Source: Gilliamella sp. wkB7 (GTDB taxonomy: Bacteria > Pseudomonadota > Gammaproteobacteria > Enterobacterales > Orbaceae). Taken from it: 64,000 bases of DNA. The position numbers were made by a program, and so were the translations under genes. Where the stretch lies: positions 558,001 through 622,000 of the forward strand of contig NZ_CM004509.1 in NCBI RefSeq assembly GCF_001693435.1. Direction: 5' to 3'. The notes under the pieces were generated by a model that saw only the letters and a list, made by a program, of their open reading frames with translations, did no database searches and was not told the DNA's origin. The first letter of the stretch is position 1; the number at the start of each line of letters is the position of its first letter. Positions 8,453 through 17,403 of the stretch are shown piece by piece.

Positions 8453-11355
8453 TTTTTTAATATTATTATAGCTTTGAATGAATATTTTTTTAAATCTTTA
8501 AATGGGAACCTCATTACCGATGGATCGCCTAAAAAATAGCGGCACACTGCACGGTAAAATGTCCTACCACTAGCCAGGATTCTTGGTGCATTCGCCACTT
8601 CAGCTATTTTATTGGCCAAATCCATATAATTCAATCTACGTTCAACAACATCCCAGTCAGTTTTGGCTTGTTGACTACTGTCGGATACCGTATAATCAAA
8701 CGTTGGTAATGGAGTGGCACTGTGGGATAACGGCTCAAAATAAGTCTGTATTGAATTTAATTCAAGGGCCGGGATGTTTTGTAACTGTAAATATAATATT
8801 AATTCCCCATTAACAATTAGACCACTTTCAATCATGAGTTTTTTGGCATTTTGTTTGATCAAACTGTCTTTTTGTGTTTCAGCTTTCTCAGTAGGGCGAT
8901 TAGTTATCCCTGAAGATACCCGTGTTAATAACATGGAGTAAAGCGTTAACATTAATTGACCTTTTTCACTGAAAAAACTCTCATCCAATTGGTTTTGGGA
9001 CTGCTCAGCTTCAAGTTCTTGTAAAATGATTTTAGTTTGTTGTTGTCGTTCCTGTTCTGCTTTCAGCTGGTTTTCTTCCTGCTGTTGCAGATGTTTTTTA
9101 ATTTCTTCATTATTAGTTTTATGCATTAATTGTGGTTGGAATTCAGAAATTGTCGACAATTCATCTTCCATAATTTTAAGACGTTTATGTAAAACAAGTT
9201 CCCAAAAACTGCCTTTTTTACCGTCAATAATATGATAAAGCAGACTATTTTTGTTATTTAGTAATGAATCCCATACGGCTGTTTGTTCTTCGGTTTTAAT
9301 GCCGCCTAAATAAGCAAAATCAATTAAGGCTAAAAAATCGGTTAGATATCCAACATGGTTATTGGATGCATTGGTATCACACTCAATCAGCCAAAATTCA
9401 CAATCATTAAACTTATTGATTGATTTTGGTGCATATTCTGAACACCCCTCATACCCAAATAGCCATGTTAAATAATAAAAATAATCTTGTGAAAAATTTG
9501 ATATTGACTCCAAAATAGCATTGTAATCCGCTTTATCTTCCTCAAGAAACTGTCTCTCTTTTTCCAAATCAAGTAAATTATCATATTTAGCTCGTTCTTT
9601 CGCAATTTTTTCTTTAGTAGCTTGTCCAACTGTATTATCTAATCGAAATTTTCGAACATCTAAATAACGAACTTGAGATCCTGGTGGTCGCTTAGCTTTT
9701 ACATCTTCCAGATGCTTTTGCTTTTCTTCCGCACTCATAGGAATTTCAATATAACCTTGAGCTAAATAAGCGTTGACTCCTTTCCAACTTGTTCGTTCAG
9801 GTTCGCCACGAAAAATCACCTCTGTAAGATATTCGTAATGAATAATATCTTTGGCTTGGGATATCTCTATCGATTCAATTTGGTTTCGATAATCATTAAT
9901 AAGTGATAATGTTTTACGTAGGTGAAGACGCTCTTCACTAAAATACTTGCTTTTAGCAACTGAAGTTTTCTCTATCGCATGGTAAGCTGGCTTATAGTCT
10001 TCTATGTCAGAAGTCTTTTCCTCTGATTTTTCTATATTTTCATCAAGACTTTCCTTGAGTTTTTCATCTAACCGTTTATTGGATTCAAATAATTTTCTAA
10101 AGTGCTCATCTATTTTTTTATTATATATTTCTTCCGCTCTTACAACCGATTGTGCTATCGGTTCAATTTTTAATTGACGCTGTAGACTTAATTCTTCAGC
10201 AATACCAAATGGATCTTCAACAATAACTACCGGTACAACATATTTGCCTGATTGTTGGAATTTTTCAATCTGGTCTCTCAATTTAGTAGATTCAGCCTCA
10301 TATTCATATTCTACGCCGTTTCCTTTTTCTGCGCCTTTTCCTTTACGGTCGCGTAGTGAATTGAATTTATGGGCGGTTATAAAGGTGTTTTCGTCTTGGA
10401 TTAACTCTTTTTGTTTGTCCTCATCATTATTTTCATTATCATTATGCACTATCATTTTTGGATCAACGGCTAATTCTAATAATGAATTTGAATTTAATAA
10501 TGATTTTTCAGATTCTAACGATTTTAATCTAAAACTGCGTTTCCCCCCTTCAGTAAGCTTATCAGGATCTTTGTAAGACTCTTCATTCAAATTTATTTTG
10601 GTAAAGCGTTTTAATGCAGTATCTAACTCAATCGTTTTTGTGTTGCGTTCAACCACTTGAGCTGCTTCATCTTGCGATTCAGATGAATCTTGCTCTTTCT
10701 TAGAGGGTAAATCGATGGTAAGGGAAGATTCGTTCATCAATTTAAGGTATTTTTCAATTGTGCTGTTTTTCCCTTGTGACCAAGCTCTGCGAGTATAGGC
10801 TATATAGGCCTCTCCCTCATACACACTGGTATCTATATTAATAAAAGAACCGGGTATATGATGATTATTGCCGTCTTTAGTACAATCTGTAGGAATTTCT
10901 TTAACATTGCGTTCTTTAACATCGGTAATGGTTTTATGACGAAATACTCCTGATGGAGTGACTTCATATCCCATGAATTCCCAACCTTTTTGTTTATGTT
11001 TAACTAGAATATAAACATAACCTACCCGTAAGGTTCGATACACATATTTATGAGTAATTAAATCCACTTCCGGTTCACGATTGTCCTCAGAGAGTTTTTT
11101 CTCAGCAATACCAATATTATGTTTTGATATAAAAGTTGCACTAACCGGTGCTTTTCGGACTAAAAAAATCGGAAAACCTTTACGTTCACATACACCACAG
11201 TTGCCATTGGCTAAAGGTGAATGAGAATCCTTTCCTTTATCCAGTTCACCATAAATTATTCTATCTTCTAAATCTTCTGCTTTTTTTTGTTTTTCTTTAC
11301 TTATTGTTTCTGTTTGTTCAGTATTTTCTAAATTACCGGTCATTGTTTCTTCCAT
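8449..11355 (-). CDS. T6SS effector E2, N-terminal part (frameshifted)
   Basis: This 968-residue frame carries the VasX-like N-terminus (CGVCERKGFPIFLVRKAPV) and tracks E1 closely up to KDLKK near residue 951. It then reads YSFKAIIILKK and stops, where E1 reads IFIQSYNNIKKMNGES. The difference is one base: E1 has G after six A, and E2 has seven A in a row. Between about residues 505 and 577 E2 differs strongly from E1 although both flanks are nearly identical. Near residue 285 it has 18 more bases than E3 and 18 fewer than E1 in the SLLESN-type repeat. Without the shift the product lacks the whole putative membrane-inserting region and should be inactive as a pore former. Confidence 0.78.
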   Translation of the reverse strand: MEETMTGNLENTEQTETISKEKQKKAEDLEDRIIYGELDKGKDSHSPLANGNCGVCERKGFPIFLVRKAPVSATFISKHNIGIAEKKLSEDNREPEVDLITHKYVYRTLRVGYVYILVKHKQKGWEFMGYEVTPSGVFRHKTITDVKERNVKEIPTDCTKDGNNHHIPGSFINIDTSVYEGEAYIAYTRRAWSQGKNSTIEKYLKLMNESSLTIDLPSKKEQDSSESQDEAAQVVERNTKTIELDTALKRFTKINLNEESYKDPDKLTEGGKRSFRLKSLESEKSLLNSNSLLELAVDPKMIVHNDNENNDEDKQKELIQDENTFITAHKFNSLRDRKGKGAEKGNGVEYEYEAESTKLRDQIEKFQQSGKYVVPVVIVEDPFGIAEELSLQRQLKIEPIAQSVVRAEEIYNKKIDEHFRKLFESNKRLDEKLKESLDENIEKSEEKTSDIEDYKPAYHAIEKTSVAKSKYFSEERLHLRKTLSLINDYRNQIESIEISQAKDIIHYEYLTEVIFRGEPERTSWKGVNAYLAQGYIEIPMSAEEKQKHLEDVKAKRPPGSQVRYLDVRKFRLDNTVGQATKEKIAKERAKYDNLLDLEKERQFLEEDKADYNAILESISNFSQDYFYYLTWLFGYEGCSEYAPKSINKFNDCEFWLIECDTNASNNHVGYLTDFLALIDFAYLGGIKTEEQTAVWDSLLNNKNSLLYHIIDGKKGSFWELVLHKRLKIMEDELSTISEFQPQLMHKTNNEEIKKHLQQQEENQLKAEQERQQQTKIILQELEAEQSQNQLDESFFSEKGQLMLTLYSMLLTRVSSGITNRPTEKAETQKDSLIKQNAKKLMIESGLIVNGELILYLQLQNIPALELNSIQTYFEPLSHSATPLPTFDYTVSDSSQQAKTDWDVVERRLNYMDLANKIAEVANAPRILASGRTFYRAVCRYFLGDPSVMRFPFKDLKKYSFKAIIILKK
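8485..8491 (-). other. A_AAA_AAA slippery heptamer at the E2 frame break
   Basis: On the coding strand the zero-frame codons are TTA AAA AAA TAT, so the heptamer A_AAA_AAA is in exact register for tandem -1 slippage. A -1 shift here gives KK then IFIQSY, exactly the E1 protein sequence. The same run of seven A could allow transcriptional slippage. No strong downstream hairpin or upstream Shine-Dalgarno stimulator was identified by eye. E1 has AAAAAAG at this place and is in frame without shifting. Confidence 0.55.
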
Positions 11356-11368
11356 TATTCATTCTTAT

Positions 11369-11422
11369 TTATAGAAGACTCGTTACAAATATTGCAGTTG
11401 TTAATTGGATAATTTTTTTCAT
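11369..11422 (-). pseudogene. Relic of an immunity-gene signal peptide (17 codons)
   Basis: This is the second copy of the truncated leader, between the I1 stop and the E2 start. It encodes MKKIIQLTTAIFVTSLL and then TAA. It matches the true start of I1 at 12142 except for one base in the compared stretch (GCAGTT against GCGGTT on the plus strand). Its presence at two effector junctions indicates that the module was copied together with this scar. No function is proposed. Confidence 0.75.
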
Positions 11423-11425
11423 CAT

Positions 11426-12142
11426 TTATTCTTTATCAGTTAATAATTCTCCAGAAGGTTTTTTAAGAAAATAAGCGGATGAATCTTGATATAGTTTGCC
11501 ATCTTTGCCTTTTATATACAGTAAGCTCTGAGGGTATGTAACATCTGGCAAGCGCACGGAACTAGAACCATATAATGTTTTGAGTTTATTTTGATTATTA
11601 ATTACCCATTCTGGAGTGTTTACTACTTGATAATTGATTTTTACTGTAATTTGCGTTTCATTATAACCGCTCAAACCTCGTTCATACGTTTTTTCGCTCA
11701 CATCTCTGACTTTAATCACTTTTATTGGACCATAGCAAAAAGCATTATTGTAAATTGTGTATCCACTTGGTGTTTTGTTAAAAAAAGAATATAAATATTC
11801 TTGCCCCAACTCGGTCAAATCATAATGGTAGAGTCTTTCCTCACTTTCAACGGGCTGACGAGTTAATAAGCCTATTTCTGCAAATAAGGGTAATGTTTTA
11901 ATTAATTTAGCTTTATTCCAACCTTCCCATTGAGTATCTTCGTTTGAAGGAAGAATATCTGTATAAGGAAATTTTACAGACCCCAAATAAAAACAGAAAT
12001 TTCCTTTGATTTTGAGGTTAGTTTGAACTCTATCATACATATTTTGAGCTGATTTTTTGAACTCCTCTTTATTATAGGTATCACAACCCAAAAGAAGACT
12101 CGTTACAAATATTGCGGTTGTTAATTGGATAATTTTTTTCAT
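11426..12142 (-). CDS. Lipoprotein I1, candidate immunity protein for E1
   Basis: The 238-residue lipoprotein has a signal peptide MKKIIQLTTAIFVTSLLLGC with Asp after the lipidated Cys20, predicting inner-membrane retention. The mature part has NKEEFKKSAQNMYDRV, FCFYLGSVKFPYTD, LPLFAEIGLLTRQPVE and YNNAFCYGPIKVIKVRDVSE, closely matching I2. It starts 32 bases after the E1 stop with a clear ribosome site (AAGGAAG). Differences from I2 are concentrated in the Asn/Trp segment near residue 75 and in the last third, which may set specificity. I do not know the domain family. The immunity role is inferred from its place after a toxin-like gene and from the same pairing at two further positions in the array. 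Confidence 0.78.
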   Translation of the reverse strand: MKKIIQLTTAIFVTSLLLGCDTYNKEEFKKSAQNMYDRVQTNLKIKGNFCFYLGSVKFPYTDILPSNEDTQWEGWNKAKLIKTLPLFAEIGLLTRQPVESEERLYHYDLTELGQEYLYSFFNKTPSGYTIYNNAFCYGPIKVIKVRDVSEKTYERGLSGYNETQITVKINYQVVNTPEWVINNQNKLKTLYGSSSVRLPDVTYPQSLLYIKGKDGKLYQDSSAYFLKKPSGELLTDKE

Positions 12143-12174
12143 TATGCGCTTCCTTATAGGTTAAAAACCGCTTA

Positions 12175-15100
12175 CTAGGCGTGAGGATTTTTATAAGTGT
12201 AATAAATCATCAATGGTGGGTTGTTGACAATTTTATTTTGGCTATTTTGTGACGTTTGACCTTTTGGCCAATAATTTAATTGTAAATAAAGCTCTTTAAT
12301 ACTCAAATAACAAAATTCACCCACTTTATAAAAAACTTGAAAATAATTCAATTCATTCTCTTCCGAGTCAGTTGCTTTTTTATATGACTCAATTCGTCCA
12401 ACTTTTCTTGGAATTAAATCTTCATCATCATCAACAGGTTCTAGGGGTATCTGCCGTTTTATCAGTAAATCTTCTGGTGAATCGTTAACAAACTCCAAAA
12501 TTGGAAATTCATCACCATTGGTAATTTTCAGCGCCACGGTTTCTTGATTATTTCTATCAAAAAATCTTAACATACCTTCATATTCACTTTGGTTTTCATC
12601 ATAATTTGGTAAAATAAATGAGATATAAATTTCCCGACACAAGTGTGCAATATTTGTAGGTCCTGTGGGTCGACCCGAATTAGTTTGCTTGTCATTATAA
12701 AGTTTAGTTTGTTTGTACAAACGCATCTGTTCTTGGTAATAAATCGGTTGTTCTTCTAACTGTATTACTGCATCTAGATTAATCAAAGCAGCCATAAAGT
12801 CATTAATTTCCAGTGCCATACCATCAAAGGTCTCAGCATAAGCGATGCCTTTATCTGATGATTTGGTGCCAAACAAGCAGTTATTAAACCAGATTTGCAT
12901 TTTATCCCAATCATCTGATTCATCTTTAAATATTAATTGGATAATTGCTACGGCAAGTTGTGCCACCAATGCGAACACAAAAATCGCCACGCCAATAGGC
13001 CCGCTGAATATAGATATGGATAACATTAAGCCTATCGATTGTGCTAAGCTAGCTATCCCCGATATAACCTGTAAACCACCTGCGATACATAAAGCTGTAC
13101 CAACAGCACCACTTTTTTGCATTCCTTTAGCAAAAAGGAAGCATCCTTCAGTAATGGAAATCACACTGCTAATTATGCCCATAACACCCACAGCACCAGC
13201 TGAGATTTTAAATACACCATTAACTAACGTGCTTAAACTTGCCCGGTTGGTAATAAATGTTCTGACAGCTTGACTCAGCGTTAAATCAGCAAATTTAAGC
13301 AATTCATTTATGGCATTTGTGAATCCCGCCACAACTTTATAAAAACCAAACTGTACATCACGCTTAATTTCATAGCGTATTGTTTCGCCAATCGAGTTAT
13401 CTTCTAATTTTTTTAAATTTTCCTGATATTGGATATAAGTAACACCTGCTTGTAATCCAGCTGTTAACAACTGACTGCTAGCAAGACTAACACTTATGGC
13501 ATTCACTCTGGTGGTAGGATTTAATCCTGCGTTTTTAACTGAATTTAAAATAGATTCTCCATTCATTTTTTTAATATTATTATAGCTTTGAATGAATATC
13601 TTTTTTAAATCTTTAACTGGGAACCTCATTACCGATGGATCGCGTAAAATATAGCGGTACACTGCACGGAAAAATGTCCTACCACTGGCCAGAATTTTTG
13701 GTGCATTCGCCACTTCAACTATTTTATTGGCCATATCTATATAATTCAAAGTACGGTCAACAGCATCCCAGTCAGTTTCGGCTTGTTGACTACTGTCCGA
13801 TACCGTATAATCAAACGTTGGTAATGGAGTGGCACTGTGGGATAACGGCTCAAAATAAGTCTGTATTGAATTTAATTCAAGAGCTGGGATGTTTTGTAAC
13901 TGTAAATATAATATTAATTCCCCATTAATAATTAGGCCACTTTCAATCATGAGTTTTTTGGCATTTTGTTTAATCAAACTGTCTTTTTGTGTTTCAGCTT
14001 TTTCAGTAGGGCGATTAGTTATTCCTGAAGATACACGTGTTAATAACATGGAGTAAAGCGTTAGCATTAATTGACCTTTTTCACTGAAAAAACTCTCATC
14101 CAATTGATTTTGGGGCTGTTCAGCTTCAAGTTCTTGTAAAATGATTTTAGTTTGTTGTTGTCGCTCCTGCTCTGCTTTCAGTTGGTTTTCTTCCTGCTGT
14201 TGCAGATGTTTTTTAATTTCTTCATTATTGGTTTCATGCGTTAATTGTGGTTGGAATTCAGAAATTGTCGACAGTTCATCTTCCATAATTTTAAGACGTT
14301 TATGTAAAACAAGTTCCCAAAAACTGCCTTTTTTACCGTCAATAATATGATAAAGCAGACTATTTTTGTTATTTAGTAATGTATCCCATACGGCTGTTTG
14401 TTCTTCGGTCTTAATGCCGCCTAAATAAGCAAAATCAATTAAGGCTAAAAAATCGGTTAGATACCCAACATGGTTATTGGATGCATTGGTATCACACTCA
14501 ATCAGCCAAAATTCACAATCATTAAACTTATTGATTGATTTTGGTGCATATTCTGAACAACCCTCAAACCCAAATAGCCATGTTAAATAATAAAAATAAT
14601 CTTGTGAAAAATTTGATATTGACTCCAAAATAGCATTGTAATCCGCTTTATCTTCCTCAAGAAACTTTCTTTCTTTTTCCAAATCAAGTAAATTATCATA
14701 TTTAGCTCGTTCTTTCGCAATTTTTTCTTTAGTAGCTTGTAGAATAGTATTATCACATCGGAACGCTCGAACATCTTCATAAGAAAGGTATGATTTATCT
14801 TGTCCTTTTTGCTTCTTTTCCAGTTGTTTACGCTTTTCTTCTTCACTCAAGGTGATTTCGATAAGTCCTTGATTTAGATATTCTTCTGAATTTAGCCAAG
14901 TATATGTTTCCATTCTATTTTCTACGTTCGCTTCAATAATATAATCATAATAAATAATATCTTTGGCTTGGGATATCTCTATCGATTCAATTTGGTTTCG
15001 ATAATCATTAATAAGTGATAATGTTTTACGTAGGTGAAGACGCTCTTCACTAAAATACTTGCTTTTAGCAACTGAAGTTTTCTCTATCGCATGGTAAACT

Positions 15101-16485
15101 GGCTTATAGTCTTCTATGTCAGAAGTCTTTTCCTCTGACTTTTCTATATTTTCATCAAGACTTTCCTTGAGTTTTTCATCTAACCGTTTATTAGATTCAA
15201 ATAATTTTCTAAAGTGCTCATCTATTTTTTTATTATATATTTCTTCCGCTCTTACAACCGATTGTGCTATCGGTTCAATTTTTAACTGACGCTGTAGACT
15301 TAATTCTTCAGCAATACCAAATGGATCTTCAACAATAACTACCGGTACAACATATTTGCCTGATTGTTCAAATTTCTTAATCTGTTCGACCAATTTACTA
15401 GATTTAGCCTCATATTCATATTCTACGCCGTCTCCTTTTTCTACGCCTTTTCCTTTACGGTCGCGTAGTGAATTGAATTTATGGGCAGTTATAAAGGTGT
15501 TTCTATCTGGAATTAACTCTTTTTGATTGTTCTCATCATTATTTTCATTATCATTATGCACTATCATTTTTGGATCAACGGCTAATTCTAATAATGAATT
15601 TGATTCTAATAATGAATTTGACTCTAATAATGATTTTTCAGAGTCTAACGATTTTAATCTAAAACTGCGTTTCCCCCCTTCAGTAAGCTTATCAGGATCT
15701 TTGTAAGACTCTTCATTCAAATTTATTTTGGTAAAGCGTTTTAATGCAGTATCTAACTCAATCGTTTTTGTGTTGCGTTCAACGACTTGAGCTGCTTGAT
15801 CTTGTGATTCAGATGAATCTTGCTCTTTCTTAGAGGGTAAATCGATGGTAAGGGAAGATTCGTTCATCAATTTAAGGTATTTTTCAATTGTGCTGTTTTT
15901 CCCTTGTGACCAAGCTCTGCGAGTATAGGCTATATAGGCCTCTCCCTCATACACACTGGTATCTATATTAATAAAAGAACCGGGTATATGATGATTATTG
16001 CCGTCTTTAGTACAATCTGTAGGAATTTCTTTAACATTGCGTTCTTTAACATCGGTAATGGTTTTATGACGAAATACTCCTGATGGAGTGACTTCATATC
16101 CCATAAATTCCCAACCTTTTTGTTTATGTTTGACTAGAATATAAACATAACCTACCCGTAAGGTTCGATACACATATTTATGAGTAATTAAATCCACTTC
16201 CGGTTCACGATTGTCGTCAGAGAGTTTTTTCTCAGCGAGACCAATATTATGAGCTGATATAAAAGATGCACTAACCGGTGCTTTTCGGACTAAAAAAATC
16301 GGAAAACCTTTACGTTCACATACACCACAGTTGCCATTGGCTAAAGGTGAATGAGAATCCTTTCCTTTATCCAGTTCACCATAAATTATTCTATCTTCTA
16401 AATCTTCTGCTTTTTTTTGTTTTTCTTTACTTATTGTTTCTGTTTGTTCTGTATTTTCTAAATTACCGGTCATTGTTTCTTCCAT
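12175..16485 (-). CDS. T6SS effector E1, VasX-like putative pore-forming toxin (intact)
   Basis: This is the 1436-residue complete reference copy, 18 bases after the DUF4123 adaptor. It has an N-terminal CGVCERKGFPIFLVRKAPV motif (near residue 53), a charged middle with coiled-coil character (residues ~395-500 and ~780-830, including a Gln-rich stretch), a conserved KFNDCEFWLIECDTNASNN block, then several Gly/Ala/Ile-rich hydrophobic segments at about residues 1085-1185, and a soluble tail. It has no signal peptide, as expected for a VgrG-loaded cargo. The adaptor gene directly upstream supports loading onto the VgrG tip. The S/L/N repeat near residue 285 is longest here (SLLESNSLLESNSLLE). 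The toxin class is inferred from VasX resemblance and hydrophobic architecture; no enzyme motif was recognised. The fifth codon (16473) is an alternative start. Confidence 0.82.
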   Translation of the reverse strand: MEETMTGNLENTEQTETISKEKQKKAEDLEDRIIYGELDKGKDSHSPLANGNCGVCERKGFPIFLVRKAPVSASFISAHNIGLAEKKLSDDNREPEVDLITHKYVYRTLRVGYVYILVKHKQKGWEFMGYEVTPSGVFRHKTITDVKERNVKEIPTDCTKDGNNHHIPGSFINIDTSVYEGEAYIAYTRRAWSQGKNSTIEKYLKLMNESSLTIDLPSKKEQDSSESQDQAAQVVERNTKTIELDTALKRFTKINLNEESYKDPDKLTEGGKRSFRLKSLDSEKSLLESNSLLESNSLLELAVDPKMIVHNDNENNDENNQKELIPDRNTFITAHKFNSLRDRKGKGVEKGDGVEYEYEAKSSKLVEQIKKFEQSGKYVVPVVIVEDPFGIAEELSLQRQLKIEPIAQSVVRAEEIYNKKIDEHFRKLFESNKRLDEKLKESLDENIEKSEEKTSDIEDYKPVYHAIEKTSVAKSKYFSEERLHLRKTLSLINDYRNQIESIEISQAKDIIYYDYIIEANVENRMETYTWLNSEEYLNQGLIEITLSEEEKRKQLEKKQKGQDKSYLSYEDVRAFRCDNTILQATKEKIAKERAKYDNLLDLEKERKFLEEDKADYNAILESISNFSQDYFYYLTWLFGFEGCSEYAPKSINKFNDCEFWLIECDTNASNNHVGYLTDFLALIDFAYLGGIKTEEQTAVWDTLLNNKNSLLYHIIDGKKGSFWELVLHKRLKIMEDELSTISEFQPQLTHETNNEEIKKHLQQQEENQLKAEQERQQQTKIILQELEAEQPQNQLDESFFSEKGQLMLTLYSMLLTRVSSGITNRPTEKAETQKDSLIKQNAKKLMIESGLIINGELILYLQLQNIPALELNSIQTYFEPLSHSATPLPTFDYTVSDSSQQAETDWDAVDRTLNYIDMANKIVEVANAPKILASGRTFFRAVYRYILRDPSVMRFPVKDLKKIFIQSYNNIKKMNGESILNSVKNAGLNPTTRVNAISVSLASSQLLTAGLQAGVTYIQYQENLKKLEDNSIGETIRYEIKRDVQFGFYKVVAGFTNAINELLKFADLTLSQAVRTFITNRASLSTLVNGVFKISAGAVGVMGIISSVISITEGCFLFAKGMQKSGAVGTALCIAGGLQVISGIASLAQSIGLMLSISIFSGPIGVAIFVFALVAQLAVAIIQLIFKDESDDWDKMQIWFNNCLFGTKSSDKGIAYAETFDGMALEINDFMAALINLDAVIQLEEQPIYYQEQMRLYKQTKLYNDKQTNSGRPTGPTNIAHLCREIYISFILPNYDENQSEYEGMLRFFDRNNQETVALKITNGDEFPILEFVNDSPEDLLIKRQIPLEPVDDDEDLIPRKVGRIESYKKATDSEENELNYFQVFYKVGEFCYLSIKELYLQLNYWPKGQTSQNSQNKIVNNPPLMIYYTYKNPHA
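15585..15638 (-). repeat. Three 18-bp in-frame units in E1
   Basis: Two identical units of 18 bases (15585-15602 and 15603-15620) are followed by a third, degenerate unit (15621-15638). They encode the SLLESN hexapeptide repeat. The number of units differs between copies: none extra in E3 and E4, one extra in E2, two extra in E1. Slippage or unequal exchange within this tract explains the 18-base length steps. Confidence 0.8.
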
Positions 16486-16503
16486 TATTCATTCTTATTT
16501 ATT

Positions 16504-17403
16504 TTAGTTTTTTATCGATAAAAACTCTTGTCTATCTATCGCTTGAAATCTTTCTGCTAAGCTTCCTTCATTTAACTTAGCTTGATCTATAGCCATTTTT
16601 AACGTGCTATTACTCAGTAGATTACCATAACGAAGTGTCATTATTGTGAAAGTTCGTTGATCATTTAAATTGGTTAAACCGTAAGAGCAAGCTCTGTGAT
16701 AAGCTCTGGCCAAATCGAGTAAATTAATTTGGGTAGTTTCTTTATCAAGTTTTATATAAATATTTGCTTGTGATAAATAGATATCAAAAATCTTTTTGAT
16801 ATGTTGATTATAAAATTTTGCATCTTCACTCAAAAAGATCGTTGATGGATTCGGTTTGTAACCTAAATTATTGATCGTTTCGATAGTTTTATTAACGGTT
16901 AAATAACTGTAACTCACAAAACTGCTCAATAAATCAGCCAAAAATTCTGGGCAGATTAGATTACCTTGATGCAACAATTGCATCCGAAACGGCTCATAAA
17001 AAGGGACAAATATTGATCCTAAAAACTGAGTTAAATGCATACCAATTTCAGATAAAATTTTAGCCACAATTTTAGGCTCATATTGACTCACTAGCCAGCA
17101 ACATACATAACGTTTGCTTTGCAATATCTCACCTTTTGCCTCAATCAAACTAAAATGTAGTAATCGGTTTTCAAGCTCTTGGTTTGGTTTACCAAGCGTT
17201 ACTAATTGCGGGCAAGCGTCTAAGTCATAAGCTAAATCTTTTCTGACAACTGGTGTAACGGCTTGTTCGCCATATAAATCTTTTATATTATTTAACCCAA
17301 CAAAATCAAGTTCACTTACCGATGTGAGTGGATCAAGCAATAAGTAACGATAATATTTTTGGTTATTTTCATTATCTAGCAGAGCAATTAATTGTTGCTT
17401 CAT
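16504..17403 (-). CDS. DUF4123-type T6SS effector adaptor (Tap/TEC)
   Basis: The 299-residue cytosolic protein is encoded between vgrG and the first effector, the usual place of DUF4123 chaperones that bind a cargo effector and load it on its VgrG. The N-terminal YYRYLLLDPLTSVSELDFV and the following PVVRKDLAYDLDACPQLVTL fit the N-terminal half of DUF4123 proteins. The C-terminal half is helical with an ARAYHRACSYGLTN segment. The start codon shares one base with the vgrG stop (TAATG) and has AGGAG upstream, so translation is coupled. One adaptor serves four effector copies, presumably by recognising their shared N-terminal block. The family call is from sequence pattern and context. Confidence 0.8.
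   Translation of the reverse strand: MKQQLIALLDNENNQKYYRYLLLDPLTSVSELDFVGLNNIKDLYGEQAVTPVVRKDLAYDLDACPQLVTLGKPNQELENRLLHFSLIEAKGEILQSKRYVCCWLVSQYEPKIVAKILSEIGMHLTQFLGSIFVPFYEPFRMQLLHQGNLICPEFLADLLSSFVSYSYLTVNKTIETINNLGYKPNPSTIFLSEDAKFYNQHIKKIFDIYLSQANIYIKLDKETTQINLLDLARAYHRACSYGLTNLNDQRTFTIMTLRYGNLLSNSTLKMAIDQAKLNEGSLAERFQAIDRQEFLSIKN

Larger units (their letters stand above)
1..16485 (-). repeat. Tandem array of effector-lipoprotein modules, period ~5.1 kb
   Basis: Effector starts lie at 1148, 6240, 11355 and 16485, giving periods of 5092, 5115 and 5130 bases. The best conserved unit is the effector 5' block (1-1148, 5093-6240, 10190-11355, 15302-16485). It is nearly identical in all four copies, with length differences of exactly +18 and +36 in the third and fourth. 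E1-I1 and E2-I2 are similar throughout apart from a central patch; E3-I3 is a more distant version. The ~1.1 kb 5' block is an ideal substrate for homologous recombination, so module loss, gain and swapping should be frequent. Confidence 0.9.

Noticed and set aside
14583..14846. 87-codon minus-strand frame within E1
   Set aside because: Out-of-frame shadow of the long E1 coding region, Lys/Ile-rich.
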